A stretch of DNA of 64,000 nucleotides from Embiotoca jacksoni (Eukaryota > Chordata > Actinopteri > Embiotocidae). Under the pieces are notes generated by a model. The model made no database searches and was not told the origin of the DNA. It saw nothing but the letters and a program-made list of their open reading frames with translations. Made by a program: the position numbers and the translations under genes. The first letter of the stretch is position 1. Each line of letters opens with the position of its first letter. Of the stretch, positions 13,201 to 27,535 are shown one piece after another. The stretch spans positions 21,446,224 through 21,510,223 of the forward strand of contig JAKOON010000005.1 in the NCBI GenBank assembly GCA_022577435.1. The letters are read 5' to 3'.

Positions 13201-15479
13201 CTTTCAGTGTTGATTTACATTTTTACTACAACTCTAAAGGCATTCTGCCAAACTTCTGACAATCTCCCTGACTCCACCTGCATCACCACTGCTCTGGAAT
13301 CTGCAATGTCTAACCACATGATGAAATGGTTAGTCCCTTTATAGTGAGCAGTTTCTTTGTGGATCCAGGTGACATTCTGCAGACAAACAGCAGCCTGGTG
13401 GGAGGTCGCAGCTCATAGAAGAGCTGAGACACAGCTCGCCCTCTAATTAAAGCTTCCCCGAGCCTTTGATCTCAGCAGAGCTTCAATAACGAGGCTGAGA
13501 CAACAGAGAAGTCCCCCATGTTACGTGGGCTCCCTCACAGCATCGAGGAGACAGCTGTACCGTTGTCATCCTTCCAGCACATCAAAGACTTGTGCTTTTA
13601 TTTCCTTTTGTGTTCCGGTTTCATGCTGACCCCAGAGAAGCCCCTTCTTCATCAACATCCTCAGGTTGACCTGTTTGCCATTTCGCATGTGCATTTTTTT
13701 CTTCAGCGCTGCGTTGTGGTCATTTTTTCAGAGCAGCATGTGGACAAAAATTCCTCCAGAAACACCTCATTTTGTTTGTTTTTGTTTGAATACAAAAGTC
13801 GAGTAGTGGACCTCTTTCTTTCTTTATGCTTGGACACATCTTATCTACTTACATGTATTGAGTTTTCATTATTCATACAACTGGCTCTTTGTTTTTCTCT
13901 GCTCTGTTTTATTTATGAAAGTCACATTGTGTGGCGGCAGATACAAGGTGGTTTTTCCCAAAGCTTGAGGCAGTTTTGAACTTTTCCAGCAGCAAAAAAT
14001 GCCCCAGTACGAAAGGCCTGCCTAGCCACCTCAAAAGTAAAAAATATGTCCACTAAGACCTCAAACACTTATTAACTAACTTGTTTGTTCAACATGTACA
14101 CAAACAAAAATATGAAAAGCCTGTGGTTTTTTGGGGAGTTTTCTGATATTATTTTTGGGCTAAAAAACAACAACCAGGGTGCAGTGAACATGCACAATCT
14201 CCTTTTTTTATTATTTTTTTTTAATTTTTTATCACATTATGGTTGCCAAGTTTGGTACCATAGGGCCTTTTTTGTAGGAAAATCTCTGCTGGTTGACCTT
14301 ACTTGGCAACCTGTGTTATATCCAGAGATGGATTCACCATTTAAACTTAAACACATAAGTCACCCCAAAACCACACATTTTAATTTTCTTCTTGGTTTCT
14401 GGGCTAAACGAACAAATAAATATCGTACATCATCCCTCCCGAGGATAGATTAAATCTCTAAAAACACATCTCCTTTCATCAAAATCCCATAGTCAAAAGT
14501 TTTTCCAAGAAAAAATTCTATCAAAAGCCACACCCCCAGGTTGTCGTGATTGGCTCCTTAGGTATGTGATGTATGAAATCCTGGCTGTCTGAAACCGTCT
14601 TTTTGAGACTGTCCAATTGTCACTACATTTCCAAAATGGAAATGCTCAGCCATGATGTTGACTGCTTATTTGGTTCATTATATGTCATGTAACATAAATA
14701 CACCACATTGATATATTAACAAGGTTAAAGGCTTGATTTTCACTGTTGTCATGACAGCTGTTTCACTGGTTCCAGTCTCTATGCTTTACCAGACTACCCA
14801 TGTAAACCAGTAATTGTATTTCCAAAAATGTTACACTATTCCTTTCACACTTAAATAAAAAGGATTACAGAACTATGTCATTTGGTCAAAGTCTGTGTTG
14901 CGGTACAAGACACACTGAACTATGCTGAGTCCCCCCAGCGCACACGCATTAACACACACAGGCCCTGCAGGGTACACAACTGCCATTTTTACTCCATGAT
15001 TAATGTCAGTGGCAATATGAAACCCACCACTCCCTAAAGGCTGTCTTGGTTTCTCCTCTCTGGGGTTGTTTCATCTTTCTAATGTGGTTGGAATTCGGAT
15101 GGTATGAACTTAAAAGGGGAAACCCATTTGGAGGATCCTTTTAATGATCCTTTTAAATTGGAATACCCCCCCCCCCCCCCCCCACCCAACTGAGATTCCT
15201 TTTAAAATGAAAGGGGATAAGTTGTACAAATCAAATCAACGACAGCGGTTACACAACACAGCTTTTTGGCAAACAAGTTATTGCTTGTTATGTGATGTGT
15301 ACAGCATACGCGTTACATTTTACCACAATTTGAAAGGTGAGATTATTTCAGAGTTCAAACGACTGTCATGTGTAGCTTACATGAGGTCATAAAAAGCCTC
15401 TAAACATATCTTGAATTTAAGGCCCCTTTGTTTTTACATCTCTCTCTCTCTCTCTCACTCACACTCACTCACTCACTCA

Positions 15480-15532
<53 letters not shown>

Positions 15533-18500
15533 CTCATGTGATCCCTGAGAAGGCTTTTCATTGAGCTCTGGATCACTTCCCAGCCTTCTCAATGGGGAAG
15601 AGCTGATGTGTGTTAGAGCTGACAGATAGTCAAAGGTTCTGTCCACTGAATTGCCCGTAGCTAATGGATTTTCCCACAGGAGCAGGCCTGTGTCTTTTTG
15701 ATCTTTGTGATGGGCAAGAATTTATTTTTAATAGGTTTGTATTTGGTAACGATAAACTCGAAGACCAGATCATCCTGTTATTCACCTGGAAGAGTGTTTG
15801 ATAACTCCTTTATCTATCCTCCTTTCTCAAACAAGCCTGAGGTTACTTCTTGCCAAGTTTGGTGTTTGTAAGTTCTTCTTATCCAGCTTATGTACTGTTA
15901 GTCACCCTGATTGAAGAAGAGCTACAAATCAGCGAACGGCCTGACCGGGTGGTGGTTAGGTAGGTGTTAGTGATCGGCCAGGTCACACAGCAGGGCATTC
16001 TAATTTCAGACACCAGCCTGCTGTAAACTGAGAGTGTAATCCTCTTTACTGGCTATTTGCATCCTTGGACCTCGTGCAGCTTCACCTGTGAGCAGCCTGT
16101 GATGAACACGAGTGAGAGATTGTTTTTGTACACAGGTTTTCACAATACTGCGTTACGTTATTGTTATGTCCCTTTGCAGCTGATGCTTCTCTCTGACCAA
16201 TCAGATGTCTCTGTTTTCACATCGCATTTCAATATCGGCTCAGCTCGCTCTGAACTTCGACGTTGGTGAAAAACATTACCAGTTACTATCCACAAATTTC
16301 CCCCAATACAAACCAAAAAAAGCGAGGAGAGCCGAACCGAGCTGGTACCGGCAGTGGAAAAGGGGCTCAACAAAACAGAGACCAATTCATAAAATCATCC
16401 CTCCATAGCACTACTACAGGTCAGACAATGCACAGGCTACCTTTAATGATGACTGACAGCAACTGTGCCTGTAACTAAAGTTTATATTTGACCATCTTTA
16501 AAAAAAAATCTGCAGTGCACTCCATTTCTTGATCAGAAGTAAATCACAACTCTATCCCATTACAGTAGGTGGCTTGATGCCCTCTCAGAGCCCTCATACA
16601 GCTTTTTGCTGGAAGAGGCTCCCAGAATGAGATTTGTCTGAGGATAATTGGGTTAGAGAAAGACCTGGCGTGCGGGCCAAAGCTGTAACATCATCCAGGT
16701 AGCAACGCGTGGTATCGAGTAAGGTGGAGAGATCAAAAATTCATTGTCATGACTCATAATATCATAAACATGTGATACAGTATATGAGTCAGGGTGAAGG
16801 AAATATGGACGCTCCTCTGTCAAATGAATAGAAAAAGCCAATCTAAATCCATCACGCCAGCACTGTTAAACTGTATCCCACAACCGTGAGATGCATTAAT
16901 GTGGGCGTGTGTGTGATAGTATTACGGAGTCAGCCTTGTGGCACGGCTGATTGAGTTAACATATTTGGAAGAAATCTTTTACATTCAGTCGTGGAAGGCA
17001 GCTAATGTGTTGAGCATGTGGGCCGTGAAACTCAAGCCGTGTTTGACGATTTAAGTGGAAGAGCGATCATGACATTGATACCACTTTCACACAGACACCC
17101 CGCATTTGACAGAGGATGATAAATGCACTGTTCTGTTCTGCGTGTGTGTACCATTCAAACCACAGCGTTGTCTCAGGTCTATGTTTGTTCATTTATGTAA
17201 AACCTAACGCACAGCAAACAATGTGCATTTGCTGAGCAGACTTGTCAAGTTGCAGCTTATTAAAAGTGGTTCCCGCAATGTTTACAATGGAGATTGAACA
17301 TTGGACAGTATTGACAAAGTGATGCCGGTGTGTTGGCTGTAAACGTTTTCAAAAATGTTTCATGTATTTCTTGTGTCATAAAAGGAATTTTCTGTCTTTT
17401 TCTCATTGTTTTTCCTTGTGTTTCTTTTTCAGAGCAAGGAAATAGCCTTTCAGCTGCAGGAAGACTTGATGAAAGTCCTAAATGAGCTATACACAGTAAG
17501 TAGCATCGACTGCCTTTTTTCCACTGAGTACATTCATCTCGACTGTGGTTGAGACTTGTTCATAGCACAGCTTGACATCTTTAACTCTGCAACTCAGAGA
17601 TATCTGAGGGATCCTATTTTCAACATGCAAGCAAATACACTACCATCAAAGTGATTGCTCAGACTGCAGGAAAAGTTTCTTTTACCGCACAGAAGCATAA
17701 AACAAGCCCCTCTTAACCCTGATGAACCAGCTATTGAAAGCTGTGAAGTATCATCCTTCATGTTTGCTTTAGCTCATTAGAGTTCATACTCTGTTTTTAA
17801 TGGCTCTCTTCAGTTGTGTTTTCTTGCTCTTAAAAACAAGCTCACGCAAAGCCACACTGGGAGGTTGGAGCCAAATAGTTACTTGCTGTATAGATTTTTC
17901 CTTTGTTTGGTGTTATTTCTTCTTGTTGCTTTTACTCAATAGCTGACAACAGACACAAATACTGTAGGCAGCCAGGGAAAGGTGAAAGAGACATTATCCT
18001 CCAGTCAGAATTAGGCTCATTGTGATTACATGGTATGTGCCTAAGACTGCTGGCTTACGGAGGCATGCTGCATATATATTTTAAGAAGATGTGGCTGCAG
18101 ACCTTTGAACCAGGGGGTTAAATTCTCTAGAAGCCTTGGTAACATTTCACCAGACCATCAAACTTCTGCATCAAGCAGGCGGCCAATCTGCACTGCTGTT
18201 CCTATAAAGGACATTTTAACTACAATGTTCGATGTCTTTGCTCTAAGTAGCTGTCTGTAGCTCTGACCTTGTTGCTGCATGTACTTATAGAGTGAATCAA
18301 TAGCTAATTCCACTACTTTAACTAACACAACCAGCCCTGTGAGCGCACGATTAATGCTTTACACATGTTGTCCACTGTGAACTCTTAAAGATAGGATGAA
18401 GAGATGAAATTTAGGCTTGATTTTTATATATATATGTTCTTATTGGATATTGTGTAGCTCATTTATTGGGTTGTTTATTTGTTTGTAGTATGATATAAAC

Positions 18501-21500
18501 CTGCAATCAGTGTGATGACCGCCCACCTTTGAGCCTGGTTCTGTCTGAGGTTTCTTCCTGTTAAAAGGGAGTTTTCCTTCCCTCTGTTGGCGTTTTTTCT
18601 CCCTTAAAGGGGAGTTTTTCCTAGCTTACGTGGGAATTGTTGAATTGTTGGGTTCCTCTGTATAATGTTGTAAAGTTCTGTCATAAGAACGTTACTGTGT
18701 TAAGTGCCATGAAATAACTTTGTGTTGTGATTTGCCGCTACATACATCAAATTGAATTGAATTGATTTCAGAACAACTGACCTCTAAAGTAAAAGTATTA
18801 AAGGAACAAGTCGAACTGACTCTGTAGTTAATCATGCCATGCCTCTCAATACCTTCCCCATTGATCGCCATTGGTAACTTGGGATGTACACTGATGGAGA
18901 TACAAGTGAAGGCAGTTGTTGTGCATTCCCCAAGAGAAGGCTGTCACTTTGCTTCTAGAGTCTCCAGTTACTCTGTACAAAGGACAACAGAGGTTACACT
19001 TCCAGTCCGTGCCTCCAAACACGACAACGTGTTACTCCAAACTCAATGTGTGTCACTCTCACCACTGTCCTCACTCCAGATTTGACTTGGTTTAGCCCTG
19101 GTGGTAGTACACACAGATTCACACTCACTGACATGCATATGCACACACTGGGTAGCCATTGCATCAGACAGCCGTGGTCCCAACGTCAGCGTCCGCCAAT
19201 GAAATAACAGGTCTGGTCTGTCTCTAAATATGTCCCTCTAAAAAGAGCAGTAAAGTAAACACAGCAGTGGCAGACTCCAGACCAGTAAGTGAGGAGTACA
19301 AGGCCCAAGGTCAGTCAGCCATCACTAAACTGGTTCCAGTTAAACCAAACCCCACCAAAGGCGAAGGGCTCCAGACAAATCAGGCCTTTGCTCTGTTGTT
19401 CCACTTGTACAGAAATAACTCCCGATGTTTAGATTTTGAGATGGGTGAGTCTCTCTTTTCACTGAAGTTGAGGTTTTGTGCAGACAAGTGTATTTCATAT
19501 ACAGGCTGTGGAGCTGTAATTTTGCTGGAGTTGGTTCATTCCAGGTTAAACCACTGGTGCTCCATATTGCTGCCTTGTCCCAGGAGTTAGAATTTATTTC
19601 TGCCCTTGTACTCAGTTCAGTACATTTGGACAACTGCCACGAACCAAGGCCCATTTAGCTTCACAGTGGACCAAATCTATGTCATAAAAAGTTTGATGAA
19701 AAGTAACACCTGCTTAAAGATGATTCTTTTGAATTTATTTTAAACCAAACAAACAAAAATTAGCATTTCTGCAGATTTTTCGACACGTTTTCTGAGGTTA
19801 CAAACATTTCTTCTCTCCTCTGATTTCCTTTCGTATTTCCTCCTTTCCTCCTCTCATCTCGACTCCTTTTTTCCCCCGGATCATCTCCTTTCATTTCTGC
19901 TCGTCTTCTCTTATTTCCTTCTGTCTTCTCTTCTCTCGTGTCTTCTGATTTTTCTCATCTCATTTCCTCTTCATCTTCTCCTAATCTATCTCCTCCTCTT
20001 TCTGCCTCTAAATTCTTCATTTTCATGCATCTGTGATGGTCAGTGGCTGTAACTCCATGTTAGCAAATGAATCTGCCCTAGATCGTCTGTTTGTCTTCTG
20101 TGGAAGACTTTTAACATCCCTCAGCTGTCTTGCATTGCATGTATTTCGTGGTTTACCTGCTATTTGTAGCTGAGTCATTGCCTAATGGATCCCAGGAAGT
20201 AGTATGAGTAACATGCACACTCCCCCATCTGCGGATGATGACTCAAACTTTAGGAAGTAGCTCAAATCCACAGTTCACTATCAAGGTAATGGATTTCCTT
20301 TGTATTAAATCGTTACAGTTTATGGCACAAGGGCAAACAGGTTCATCTTATTATCCATTACAGCTTAAATTACTTGGGCATTTAAAATAAAAAAAATAAA
20401 AAAGAAGCAGAAGTTTAAGGCCTTCTTAATAAAAATGTTTGTGTAATGTTACTCAAAGCCTAAAAGGAGCAGTCAACTTTAGAGGGCAAAAAAACGACTA
20501 CTTCCTGAGTGTATTTTATTTTATTTTTTCTTCAAACAGTGAAGGCAGCATGTTGCATTTAGCTGCAGTGCTTGGTGGTTGTTGCGGTCATATGAAAGAT
20601 AAAAAAGGATGGAGAGAATCTGTCTCTGGTTTGTGGTTTAGGGTGAGCCGAGCGGCCTGCTTTGAGATGAGTTGAATCGATATGTGATGAATGAGCGGTT
20701 CAGAGGATGGAAGCCTTCATCGTGGTTTATAAAAGGTCAGCTACGAGGATGGAGATTGATTATTCTGAGCTTTGGCCCCTCAGAAACTGACCCGACACTC
20801 AACATTTCTTTACAAAGACGGAACAGTTTCAGCTTGTTGCCATTTATTTCAGGTCTTGAATATGAAATAATGACAAACAGGCAATTGAGATTCTTTTCAT
20901 CTCAGGGTAAATTTTGTGTCTCCAGGTGATGAAGACCTACCACATGTACCACTCAGAGAGCATCAGCGCCGAGAGCAAGCTGAAGGAGGCAGAGAAGCAA
21001 GAGGAGAAGCAGATCGGCAGGGGCGAGCCTGTGTTCAGCATCCGAATGGAGGACAAATACCAGAGGCGCAGCTCTGTGAAGAAGATCGAGAAGATGAAAG
21101 AGAAGGTAAAAATGCCAGCGGTTCACAACCACGGAACATTTTGATCCAATTCGTGACAGTTGCGTTTAAGCCAAAAAGGAGTCACACCGTTCACTTCTCT
21201 ACTAGGCATCGTTAGTCTGACACAACAAAACTTCTGTTCAGGATTTTAAGCGTTCTCACATCCACACGTTTGATCTTGGATTGTTCCGTTTTTCTTTTAT
21301 TTATCTGAAGTCTTCCTGACCTGAGTAACGAAAAACACACAGTAAGCATTGACACAGGCTTTGAATTCTCAGAGGAGGTCTGTTGTCTGTTAAATCTGTG
21401 GCAAATGATTAAAGTCCAGAGAAATGAACTGTTTTTTTTTATTTTTTCTTATTTCCAGGAATGCATTTGGGAAGTATTAAGATATGGATGATTAGGAAGT

Positions 21501-22902
21501 GTGTGAGTCAGAGCCGAGTGGTCAGTGGATGGTGACTAACTAACAGCCTCATGTTTGTCTGGAAGGGATGAAGTGTAAGTTTAAAGACTCAGACTGAGGT
21601 TCAGTCACAGGCTGTTTTTAGTTTAGCATTTTCTTTTTCTGCTCTTGTTCCTCATTTTGCTATTTATAACAGAATTTAACTTATTTCTCCTCCAGTGTTC
21701 ATTGAAAATGTTGTTTCGCCAGTAATCCGCTATGCGTGCAGAGACATAAAAGCACAATCACTTGTCAAAAGGCAATTTCTCCACTCATTAAATTCACCCT
21801 GCCTCGCTCGCTCTGTTGTTGCCTGTTTCTCATTCTCGCCTCTAATTCTCTCATCAGCGTCAAGCCAAGTACTCGGAGAACAAGCTGAAGTCGATCAAAG
21901 CGCGGAACGAGTACCTGCTGACACTGGAGGCGACAAACTCATCCGTATTCAAATACTACATCCATGACTTGTCGGACTTAATTGATGTAAGTATGAAACC
22001 ACACGATTCTGCCACAACTTCATCTTCAGCTCCGGCTCGTTTGCCTCCAGTGAAACTAGGAAAAGTTTTTGCAGAAGACGGTCTTACATAAGCAGAACAC
22101 ACACTTTCTTTGGAGTCATCTTTTCATGGACTTTTTCTCCCTTCTAAAGTCGATTTTTTTTTTTAATAGTTTTTTTTTTACTATGTTTCTTTATGCTCTT
22201 CATCCAGAAGACCAATTACAGTTCAGGGGGTGTTTTCACTGACCTTTAGAGGAGATTTAAAATCATAATCAGCGAAGAGACTGATGACTTTAGCAGCTGG
22301 GCCTAATATAAAAGGGATTTTCGGACACCAGACTGTGGGATGGAAATTACAGTGCGGGACAGAATTAAAGTAGCTTATTAACTTTTGTAATGAAAGCCAT
22401 TCTTTCCTCCTTCCATTCTCTGTGTCGTTATTAAAATACCACTTATTATATTTAGTTACAGTGTTTTTCTGACATTGCGTCACAGATTTCAATTTCTTTT
22501 TCCGACATTCGAAGAGCGGCCCTGACCCTGAACCTACTTTCTTTGTAATTTCCAGTCGTGGTTCATCACTTTTATTTGCAACAGCATTCATGTTTTCTCG
22601 ACCTTACAAGCAGACTGCTTTATTTGAGCTTTTTCTCTCAAACTGATAAACATGACTTATTTATAGTATGGCTCACCTGGGTTCTTATCATTTTTTTAGA
22701 GAAGTAAACCTACTGCACCACTCTCTGTGGCGTTTCTAAGGTAACGGGAGAAGGCTGGGTTTTTAGCAAGTGTTTGTTTCGTTTTTTATATTCCAGACAG
22801 GACTGAAGGAGCGAGAGAAATGCAACCTCTATTCAGCATCATGCTGTGCGCTGAAATTACCCCTCTTCCCGCTTTGCTCGCAAGCCTTCACATCTCACCA
22901 GG

Positions 22903-22985
<83 letters not shown>

Positions 22986-25900
22986 CGCGATGCACTCTGC
23001 GTGAGCTGTATTTGCAGGATCACACACATTTGTTTATTGATGAAGAGACTTTTTATTGTCGAAAACAGGGTGTACAAGCAGACTGGTAGTGGCATCGTGT
23101 TTGTCGATCATTCAGGCCATTTGGGGTTAGTTGATGTGTGGATGTGTTTGTGTTTGTGTTTGCCTGGGGCTTGTGTGTCTCCCCAGGATAGACCTTGACC
23201 AAGGTTCTCATTGTTAAAAATCAAGCATTAGATCCTGGAGGTAAGATTCAAGTGGTGCAACGCAGAGGCAATACTGCCGGCTCAGAAAGAGCTGGAATGG
23301 AAATCTGTTTTATTTAAAGATAAAGCTGTTATTTTTTATTTTTTTTTACCATATGCTGGACCAAATAGAGTTTAAATTCATTCTAAGAAATAAGTGATTT
23401 GTTTTTAACTTTATCATATTGATGTTTTGTTTTGTGGCTGTGCTTGCATATATACTCTTCAAAAAAAAAAAAAATCAACATTACACAGCGTCAGAAATCA
23501 TTACTAGCTTGGATGCAGTTGTTGTGCAGTGTATCGCTGAAACAATACAGTTGGCAGAAAATTATTCGGCTATTCTGTTGATAATTTTTTTTAAGCCAGA
23601 CAGTGGAGCAAAGCTTAAGCATCTTGAAAATAGTCTTTAGTTTTCCGACCCGTCACTAGACTGCCCCAGGTGCTGAAAAAAGTTCATTATTTTATATTAT
23701 AACCACTAATTTGTCTGATTTTCCATAATCAGTTAGATCCATCTGACATTGATGCTCTTTTTCTCTATCCAAGTGCTGTGATTTGGGGTACCATGCCAGT
23801 CTGAATCGGGCCCTGCGGACCTACCTGTCAGCGGAATACAACCTGGAGACGTCTCGCCACGAGGGTCTTGACATCATCGAAAACGCAGTGGACAGTCTGG
23901 ACCCACGTAGTGACCGACAGAGGTTCATGGAGATGTACCCCACGGCCTTCTGCCCCCCGGCAAAATTTGAGTTCCAGCCTCACATGGGAGACGAAGTATG
24001 CACTGCAGTAGTGATGTCATGATCATATTTGTGCAGTTTTAATACAGTTTATACGTAAATTGGTTGATTGTTTATTTGCATTGATGCTAAAAAAATAGCA
24101 AGAATTGAACAAATAAAAACGGAAAACATCAGTTAAAAATGTTCTTCAGTGTATTTGCTCACGTGCAGATATACCGAACATCGAGGGAATTTGGAGTTTA
24201 TTATTAAAATGTCTCACATTTAATGAGGTCTGATATTCAGTGGCTTAAGTGTAGCTTTTTACTGCGTCTGGGCTGCCGGATTAGGTTTTGTGGGGCATTG
24301 AAACTGACAAATCATGTGTTGTTCCTGCCCCTGCAGCCATGTAGCTCAACATGTGTTCAGAGTTTTACTGTTTGGCTGGCACTCCGCTGATATCATGTCT
24401 ATCCACTAGCTGTTGTTATGTGACTGTCTGCGTGCATTTGGCAGAAGTCACTGTGGTTTGCTCTGCAATCGGAGAAGAATTTGGATGCCTGCGTCCTGTT
24501 TAAACCAGAGCTTATGTGACCTTGTTTCCTACAATAGATTGAAATGTAATGTTCTTGGTGAACAACAGAATGTTTTCTCTTTTTTTTCCAGGTGTGTCAG
24601 ATCTCTGTGCAGCCACCAGTGAATGGGGAGCTCATCCTGAGGTTCCAGCAGCTGCAATCTCGCCTGACTACCCTGAAGATCGAAAACGAAGAGGTAACAT
24701 AGTGCCACCAAAACAAAAATCAAATCAAATCGCGATCCTGGTATTTGTGGTGCAGCGGGATTTAGATTTGTCAAACATGTCTCTACGACTCCAGTTTTGT
24801 CATTTGCCAGAGATTTGGGAGTTTTGTTATGCTGCTCTTTGTCGGTTGTGAGACGCTGACAGTTGCAGAGAATTAAAGCGACTGCAGAAAGTTAACTTTA
24901 GCCAGAAGTCATCCAAGGTGAGTCAGATATAGTTGGTGATGATCTCTGAAGAAGTTTTTGTTGCATATACACATACATACTACGTATTTTCCTCTCTTGT
25001 ATGCCCTGCAGGTAGCCATCAAACCCTCTCTGATGCCTCCATTTTTGCTCCCACCGGTAGAATTCACTGTCTTTCTTTTATTTGCAAAAACCCGTCCCGC
25101 GCTGCTCTTTTTTTTTTTTCTTTTTTTTTTTTGACATTAGAGGTGCATCTTTGGTTATCCAGCTATATTCTTTTAATGTGTCTGCGGCAAGCTCGACTTT
25201 TTTTTTTTATTTTTTTTTTTTTTTTTTTACGGCACAAAGGGCTGAAAGGCTGCGATGTCTGCTGGTTCACAGAGTGCAATCGCGTCCATCAGGCTGGCTT
25301 CTGTAGCTCGTCTGACCTGCTTCCCCTCTGTGAGCTTTCACTGCCTTTCTCTGTTTCTCTCCCCCGAACACATCAGCGCACTTTATCTTCTTTTATCCTT
25401 CTACAAAGACACACAGGAGCATGTCACTCAACTCCCTCAACATTCAGTGAAAGCTTATATTCCTTTTGATCACCTCGTCAAATCTTTAGTGAGATACATC
25501 TTCAGGAATGGACAGGAATGGATATAGCATACAGCGGTATTCAGAGCTTATTTCAGTGTGCTAAATAATACATTGAAAGTTGAATATTTGTTTAAAGTTA
25601 ACAGTCTTAAACATTGGTGGTAACAGTAAGTGCAGTACAGTACATGATCCTAAATTCTGGTGACAGCAAACAGTCTTGAAAAGAAATACAACCAAAGGGG
25701 GGAATGGCCTGATAGCTGAGTGTTTAGGGCACGCACACCACATGGACGCAAATACCACAAGCAGCCAGTTTGATTCCAGGCTGGACGGACCTTCTCTTCA
25801 TGTCATTCCCCTGCTCTGTTTCCTCTACATGTCTTGTCTGTCTGTACTGCTTCTATTGAATAAAGGCAAAATGACAAATATATGGTCTTTGGAGAAAGAA

Positions 25901-26847
25901 TATGACCAATGAATAAGAGGTGTTACAGTTGGAGGGGTTCACTTTTCATCCACAGTGACAGGTAGCTTTGGCTGGTTTCTTGTTCAATTATTCCCTACAG
26001 TATTTAAAACTGCTGCCGGAGACATGGAGAAAATTACCAAGCTTGTTTTGTTGAGGCTTTTTTTGATTATGACTTTAGTAGCTGTCAGTAAAAACCTCAG
26101 TGACAAATACAGTATGTCTTTATGTATTTACGTGTCTCACCAGTCAAATGTTTTTATGGGAAGCCGCGGCTCTATTTGATTCAGTTTAATACAGCTTTGA
26201 TAGAGCTGTAGAAGAACAATTACCGATTTCAATGAGATATCATTAACAGTAATGCTCAATTATATATTTTGTACTTACTTCCCTTGTGCGTGTGCAGATA
26301 ATCTGAATGATGGACCAAGAGTAAAAACTTTTATGTTGAGCAGTACTTACTGAATGGATATATATTAGATGGGTTCACCAATTTTTTTTTTTTAATTCAT
26401 CTGTAAAATATAAAAATGGAATTCAATTTTATGAAAATCTTAAGTATAATAACTTAAAAATAGTATAAAAACACTGTTACCAGCTTCCCAAACAGGAGGA
26501 TGTTCTGCTTTTCTGTGTTTTATGTCATTGTAAAATTAATAAACTTTACATCTTTGGGTTTTGTCAGATTAAAGAAGACATCTAGAAATATTTAACTTGG
26601 ACTCAGAAATTGGAAAGGGATTTATTTATTTATTTTTAACCAATGGAAAGAAAATATCAGTAAATCTATAATGAAAATGGTCCTGAGTTGTAGCATTGTT
26701 GTCATTGGGCCTGAGAATATGTTGTTTATCATTGTGTATCCAGCCTGGTCTGGGTCCTGCTGGTGTCATCACAGTTCACATTGCCTGCAGTAAGTACAGT
26801 ATTTCTGCAACTGGGCACATACACACGCAGCCGTGCGTGTGTGTGTG

Positions 26848-26895
<48 letters not shown>

Positions 26896-27503
26896 GTGTG
26901 AGCTGACAACCCCTGGTCGCTTCATGTCCTCGTCCGCCTGCCTTGCTGAAGCGGATGTCCTGGTGGGTCAGAATTGGAGGGCGCTGCTGCCTCATGTTAG
27001 GATCACCAGATGGCCTCTCTTCCTGGCTGCGGCGTGCCAGATACATCCTTGAAAAATGAACTTTCAAAGCAGTCTGGGGCGACCTACAAGCTTGACTGTC
27101 AAATGTACAAGAGAGAAAGCGAGTCTGTCTTTATCTGGACAGGAAAAACCCACAGGGCAGTTCTTAATAGAAGTACAGCTGCTTCCTCGAACCTCTTTGA
27201 CTCCCGTGAAATGCTGAAAGAAAACATTGCTGAATAATTCACTCTGCATCAGTGGGTGGGTGGTGTGCGACATGGAGGGAGGACTGTGGATTTCACTTTC
27301 CTCGTTATGTTGGGGTTAACACAACCCCCGCAGGGTTCCTCAGTGCAGAAATTGCAATTTCATTTTTGTCATTAAACGTCTTTTCTCAAAGGACATCATT
27401 CGTCTCAGCTCTTCAGTCAGTCAGTGTGGGCTGTCGCTTCTTTTTTCAGACTTCCTAATCTAGCCATTTAAATCTCATTTGTCTCTGAAAGAAAGAAAGA
27501 AAG

Positions 27504-27535
<32 letters not shown>

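Larger units (their letters stand above)
11258..17432 (+). other. srgap3 intron 3
   Basis: The 6.2-kb intron holds a minus-oriented copy of the TTAA-ended inverted-repeat element (12392-12937), a C18 run at 15166-15183 and a compound TC/AC microsatellite at 15441-15529. The longest open frame (13518-13979) has no recognisable domain. Confidence 0.8.
17496..20925 (+). other. srgap3 intron 4
   Basis: The intron contains a LINE 3' tail ending in an ATTGAATTG repeat (about 18520-18765) and a pyrimidine-rich tract of about 230 bases at 19796-20030. No other gene was seen. Confidence 0.8.

Noticed and set aside
13518..13979. 153-residue open frame in intron 3
   Set aside because: It shows no domain, no splice-site or promoter support, and ordinary intronic base composition.
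24933..25469. 178-residue open frame on the plus strand
   Set aside because: It is rich in Phe from poly-T tracts inside intron 8 and resembles no protein family.
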